In this document: positions 61,557 through 64,000 of the stretch, piece after piece
How positions within the stretch are numbered: position 1 is the first letter of the stretch
How the letters are laid out: every line of letters begins with the position of its first letter
Assembly: GCF_015840715.1 (NCBI RefSeq)
Contig: NZ_CP060397.1
Coordinates: 620,001 to 684,000, forward strand
Direction: 5' to 3'
DNA length: 64,000 nucleotides
Source of the DNA: Synechococcus sp. CBW1004
GTDB lineage: Bacteria > Cyanobacteriota > Cyanobacteriia > PCC-6307 > Cyanobiaceae
Notes under the pieces: generated by a model
Database searches by the model: none
Told to the model about the DNA's origin: nothing
The model's input: the letters and a program-made list of their open reading frames with translations, nothing else
Program-made: the position numbers and the translations under genes

Positions 61557-63203
61557 TCAGCCTTCGAAGCGATCGCGGAAGCGCGTCGAGATCGCGTTCA
61601 TCGCCACCATCATCAGTCCGACACCGACAAACACGAGGCCCCGTAACACCGGATCCGCCTGCGCCATGTCGAGCGACACCAGCCGCAGCAGGCAGGCCGC
61701 CAGCCCCAGCAGCGAGGCCTGCCGGAACCGGTTGTCACGGAGCACGACGCCGAGGACGAAGATCGCGAAGGCCTCCGCCGCCCAGAGAAGCGTGAGCAGC
61801 GCCGCGTCATACCGCTGGGCCAGATGCAGAGCCACCAGCACAAACAACGGCACCAGAAGCCAGCGGTGTGTCTGCCGAGCCAGACGAGCGCCGATCCACT
61901 GCAGCAGCCTGCCGCCGCCGGGATCGATCAGGGCGTTTGCCGGCAGCCAGCGATGGCAGAGCAGAGCGAACAGCCCCTGCAGCAGCATTGCCAGCAGCGT
62001 GATCACCGCGGGTGTCGCCAGTGGCGGGGTTCCAGGGGGCGCCGCCGTGCCGAGCTGTCCCAGGGTGGCCAGGAGCGCCATCCAGTAGATGAACACCGCG
62101 TAGAGGCCGATCCGAGGGGCCAGCCATCGCCGCAGTGGCCGGCTCAGCAGTGCCAGGGCCAGGAGCGACCATGCCATCGGTCGCAGCCGAGCCTCCACCT
62201 CCATGACCGTGGTGACCATGGTCCCCAGCAGGAGGAACTCCACGAACCAGGGGTGCAGGGCACGCCATAACAGCGAGCGGCGCAGTGTCGCTGAAGCCGG
62301 GAACCGCCACCAGCCCAGCAGCACCGCCAGCCCCAGCAGCGCGATCAGCAGCCGCGTCCGCACGGCCAGGCCGGCCAGCTCCACCACGCTGGAGCTCGGT
62401 GCGATGACCAGGAGGAAGGCCCCGCTGAACGCCAGCAGAGAGCCCAGGCCCATCACCAGAGCGTGGTTCACCTCCCGGCCATGCAGGCGGTCTGCGGCCA
62501 GCAGCCACGTCAGCGACAGCAGCAACCAGGCCATCCCGGGCAGAAGCGGCGAGATGGGCCGCAGCAGCATTAGTGCCGCCAGGCCGGCGGTGACGCCGAG
62601 CAGATCGAGCGCCAGGCTGCGGCTCAACCCCCGGCGGGCGCTCAGCCGTGTGGCCAGGGCCAGGCCTGTCAGCGGCAGCAGCTGGCCCAGCACCGCGCCG
62701 GTGGATGGGTCGCTCAGCAACGTCCAGAGCCATGCCCCCAGGTGCGCGCCTCCGACTGCCAGAGCCGTGGCTCGTCCCAGGCCCGGTGGCTGCCGGCAAT
62801 GCTCCAGGAGCAGCAGGCCGCCCATGCCGCCCAGGGCCAGGAGCGGCCGCCAGGCAGGCGCCACCATCGCGGGGCCGATGAACATCAGGGCCCCGGCCAG
62901 CCAGCCCAGAAGCGGAGGCAGGGGCACCGGGACGGCGCGCTGCTGGAGCCCTTGCGTGACACCCGCCACCAGCGCACCGCCACCGATCAGCAGGCCGGCG
63001 TGCCGGAAGCGGATCGCTGCGGGCACAGTTGCGTCTGTTATCAGGCTGCCGATACCCAGCAGCAGCAGTAGCAAGGTCGCCACCACCACGATCACCCAGC
63101 CGATCCGCAGCACGATGGGGGGCTGTCCCTGCAGGCTCAGGCGCAGGAACAGCACGCTTTCCAGCAGCAGCAGCGCGCTGATCAACAGGGCGTCGAGCCC
63201 CAC
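61557..63203 (-). CDS. Large polytopic membrane protein
   Basis: 548 residues from GTG 63203, which overlaps the upstream gene's 3' end by 22 bp; no standard start fits better. At least fifteen hydrophobic segments (for example LDALLISALLLLESVLFLRL, WVIVVVATLLLLLLGIGSLI, FEGRDRFRT-like end). Resembles DUF2157/DUF2339-type proteins in style, but no defining motif was seen. Confidence 0.65.
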   Translation of the reverse strand: MGLDALLISALLLLESVLFLRLSLQGQPPIVLRIGWVIVVVATLLLLLLGIGSLITDATVPAAIRFRHAGLLIGGGALVAGVTQGLQQRAVPVPLPPLLGWLAGALMFIGPAMVAPAWRPLLALGGMGGLLLLEHCRQPPGLGRATALAVGGAHLGAWLWTLLSDPSTGAVLGQLLPLTGLALATRLSARRGLSRSLALDLLGVTAGLAALMLLRPISPLLPGMAWLLLSLTWLLAADRLHGREVNHALVMGLGSLLAFSGAFLLVIAPSSSVVELAGLAVRTRLLIALLGLAVLLGWWRFPASATLRRSLLWRALHPWFVEFLLLGTMVTTVMEVEARLRPMAWSLLALALLSRPLRRWLAPRIGLYAVFIYWMALLATLGQLGTAAPPGTPPLATPAVITLLAMLLQGLFALLCHRWLPANALIDPGGGRLLQWIGARLARQTHRWLLVPLFVLVALHLAQRYDAALLTLLWAAEAFAIFVLGVVLRDNRFRQASLLGLAACLLRLVSLDMAQADPVLRGLVFVGVGLMMVAMNAISTRFRDRFEG

Positions 63204-64000
63204 GGCCCGAGGCTGAGCAGAGCGACCATCACCAGGCTCTGACTGATCAGCAGCTGGCACAGGTGAAGGCCTTCCCCGCCGCTCTGTCGTGCCCGGAAGG
63301 CCAGCAGCAGCGCCGCCGCCGCCAGCACCAGCAGCCCGGCTGCACGCCAGGCAGCCAGCGGCGGAACCACCGCAAGGGTCAGAGCCAGCCCGGCCCATCC
63401 ACTGATCAGTGCAGCCAGCCGCCAGGGGGCCAGCCGTCGACCCTGACCAGGGTTCTGCTGGAGAAGGATGCTGCTGCCGAACGCCAGCGCGGCGGCCATG
63501 AGTGCCTGGGTGCGCAGTCCCGGCGCGTCGTTCAGCTGGTTGGCGACCCGTACCAGCCAGCTCAGCTCGAATAGGCTGTAGCCGGCGTTAACCAGCAGCC
63601 GATGCCGGTTCCAGGGGCGACCGCGGGGAAGGATCTGCCCGCACAGCCCCACCAGGCTGGCGATCCAGAGGGTGCTCGTGTCCTGTTCCACCAGCGCCAG
63701 CGGCACCAGGTTCACCAGCACATGCAGGGAGGCGACGGTCGGATGGCGGGTGAGGACGGCCAGCAGCAGGTTCAACGCCATCCCCGCCAGTGCCAGCAGC
63801 AGGCCTTGCAGGGGATCGTTCAGCCACTGCAGTCCCACCTGCGGCAGGCTCCCGCCGGCCAGGCAGGCGAACAGGGCGAGGGCGGCTCCGCCGCTGCGCA
63901 GCCAGAGGCAGAGCGGGCGCCAGCGGCCGGGTGCACGCCAGATCAGTGAGGGGGCGATCAGGCCGGCGGCGATGGCCTGGGTGAGCAGGAAGCGTGGCAG
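63182..64000 (-). CDS. Polytopic membrane protein, C-terminal part (window edge)
   Basis: The frame runs off the end of the window, so the N-terminus is missing. The visible ~270 residues are nearly all membrane helix (LQGLLLALAGMALNLLLAVL, LWIASLVGLCGQILP, WRLAALISGWAGLALTLAVV). It overlaps the next gene by 22 bp, so the two are coupled and are probably subunits or halves of one system. Confidence 0.6.
   Translation of the reverse strand: MPRFLLTQAIAAGLIAPSLIWRAPGRWRPLCLWLRSGGAALALFACLAGGSLPQVGLQWLNDPLQGLLLALAGMALNLLLAVLTRHPTVASLHVLVNLVPLALVEQDTSTLWIASLVGLCGQILPRGRPWNRHRLLVNAGYSLFELSWLVRVANQLNDAPGLRTQALMAAALAFGSSILLQQNPGQGRRLAPWRLAALISGWAGLALTLAVVPPLAAWRAAGLLVLAAAALLLAFRARQSGGEGLHLCQLLISQSLVMVALLSLGPWGSTPC

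Overview
The window is GC-rich bacterial chromosome that looks like a freshwater or brackish picocyanobacterium of the Cyanobium / Synechococcus kind. The supports are two high-light-inducible (Hli) proteins, a CyanoP (PsbP-like) lipoprotein, a DUF3136 protein, two short cyanobacterial RRM (Rbp) proteins, and the exosortase-type PEP-CTERM/HpsJ neighbourhood. No rRNA, tRNA or CRISPR array was seen.

Layout. 1-3310: end of recB and complete recD. 3533-10323: cupin, DEAD-box helicase, small secreted protein, Rbp1, an ABC exporter overlapping rbp1, and an LCP-family protein. 10305-20528: MgtC-like protein and an efflux region with two paralogous cassettes, each a FUSC-type exporter split into two stop/start-overlapping genes, plus a TolC-like channel and an NHLM-type HlyD adaptor; psbP and an FAD oxidoreductase lie between the cassettes. 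20642-25461: recR (no usual start codon), an EF-hand/arginase fusion, a urea transporter/EF-hand fusion, and lipA. 25604-33389: housekeeping and small genes, a decayed CPA2 antiporter, a miniature hli operon, FMN reductase + pirin, an MscS channel and rbp2. 33883-38606: a 946-residue Fe-S membrane protein with a cNMP-binding domain, followed by selO. 39062-44154: a scrap-yard of insertion sequences (IS5-like with a -1 frameshift, a truncated DDE transposase, a deleted IS21-like element inside recD2). 44777-47360: small prophage remnant. 47960-52764: HpsJ-like protein, a phosphodiesterase-TPR-sulfotransferase fusion and a PEP-CTERM-like surface protein. 52872-55356: two nearly identical IS5-family copies in direct tandem. 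55936-64000: PilZ protein, methyltransferase, small hypotheticals, a kinase-WYL fusion and two polytopic membrane proteins, the last cut by the window edge.

The best candidate for an undescribed system is the adjacent pair at 21333-24532. An arginase-family enzyme carries a calmodulin-like EF-hand module at its N terminus, and the next gene is a urea-transporter-family channel carrying EF-hands at its C terminus. Together they suggest calcium-gated arginine breakdown coupled to calcium-gated urea movement. Other notable architectures are the 4Fe-4S/cNMP protein beside SelO, the phosphodiesterase-TPR-sulfotransferase protein and the kinase-WYL fusion. All family assignments are from reading motifs by eye; no database search was run.
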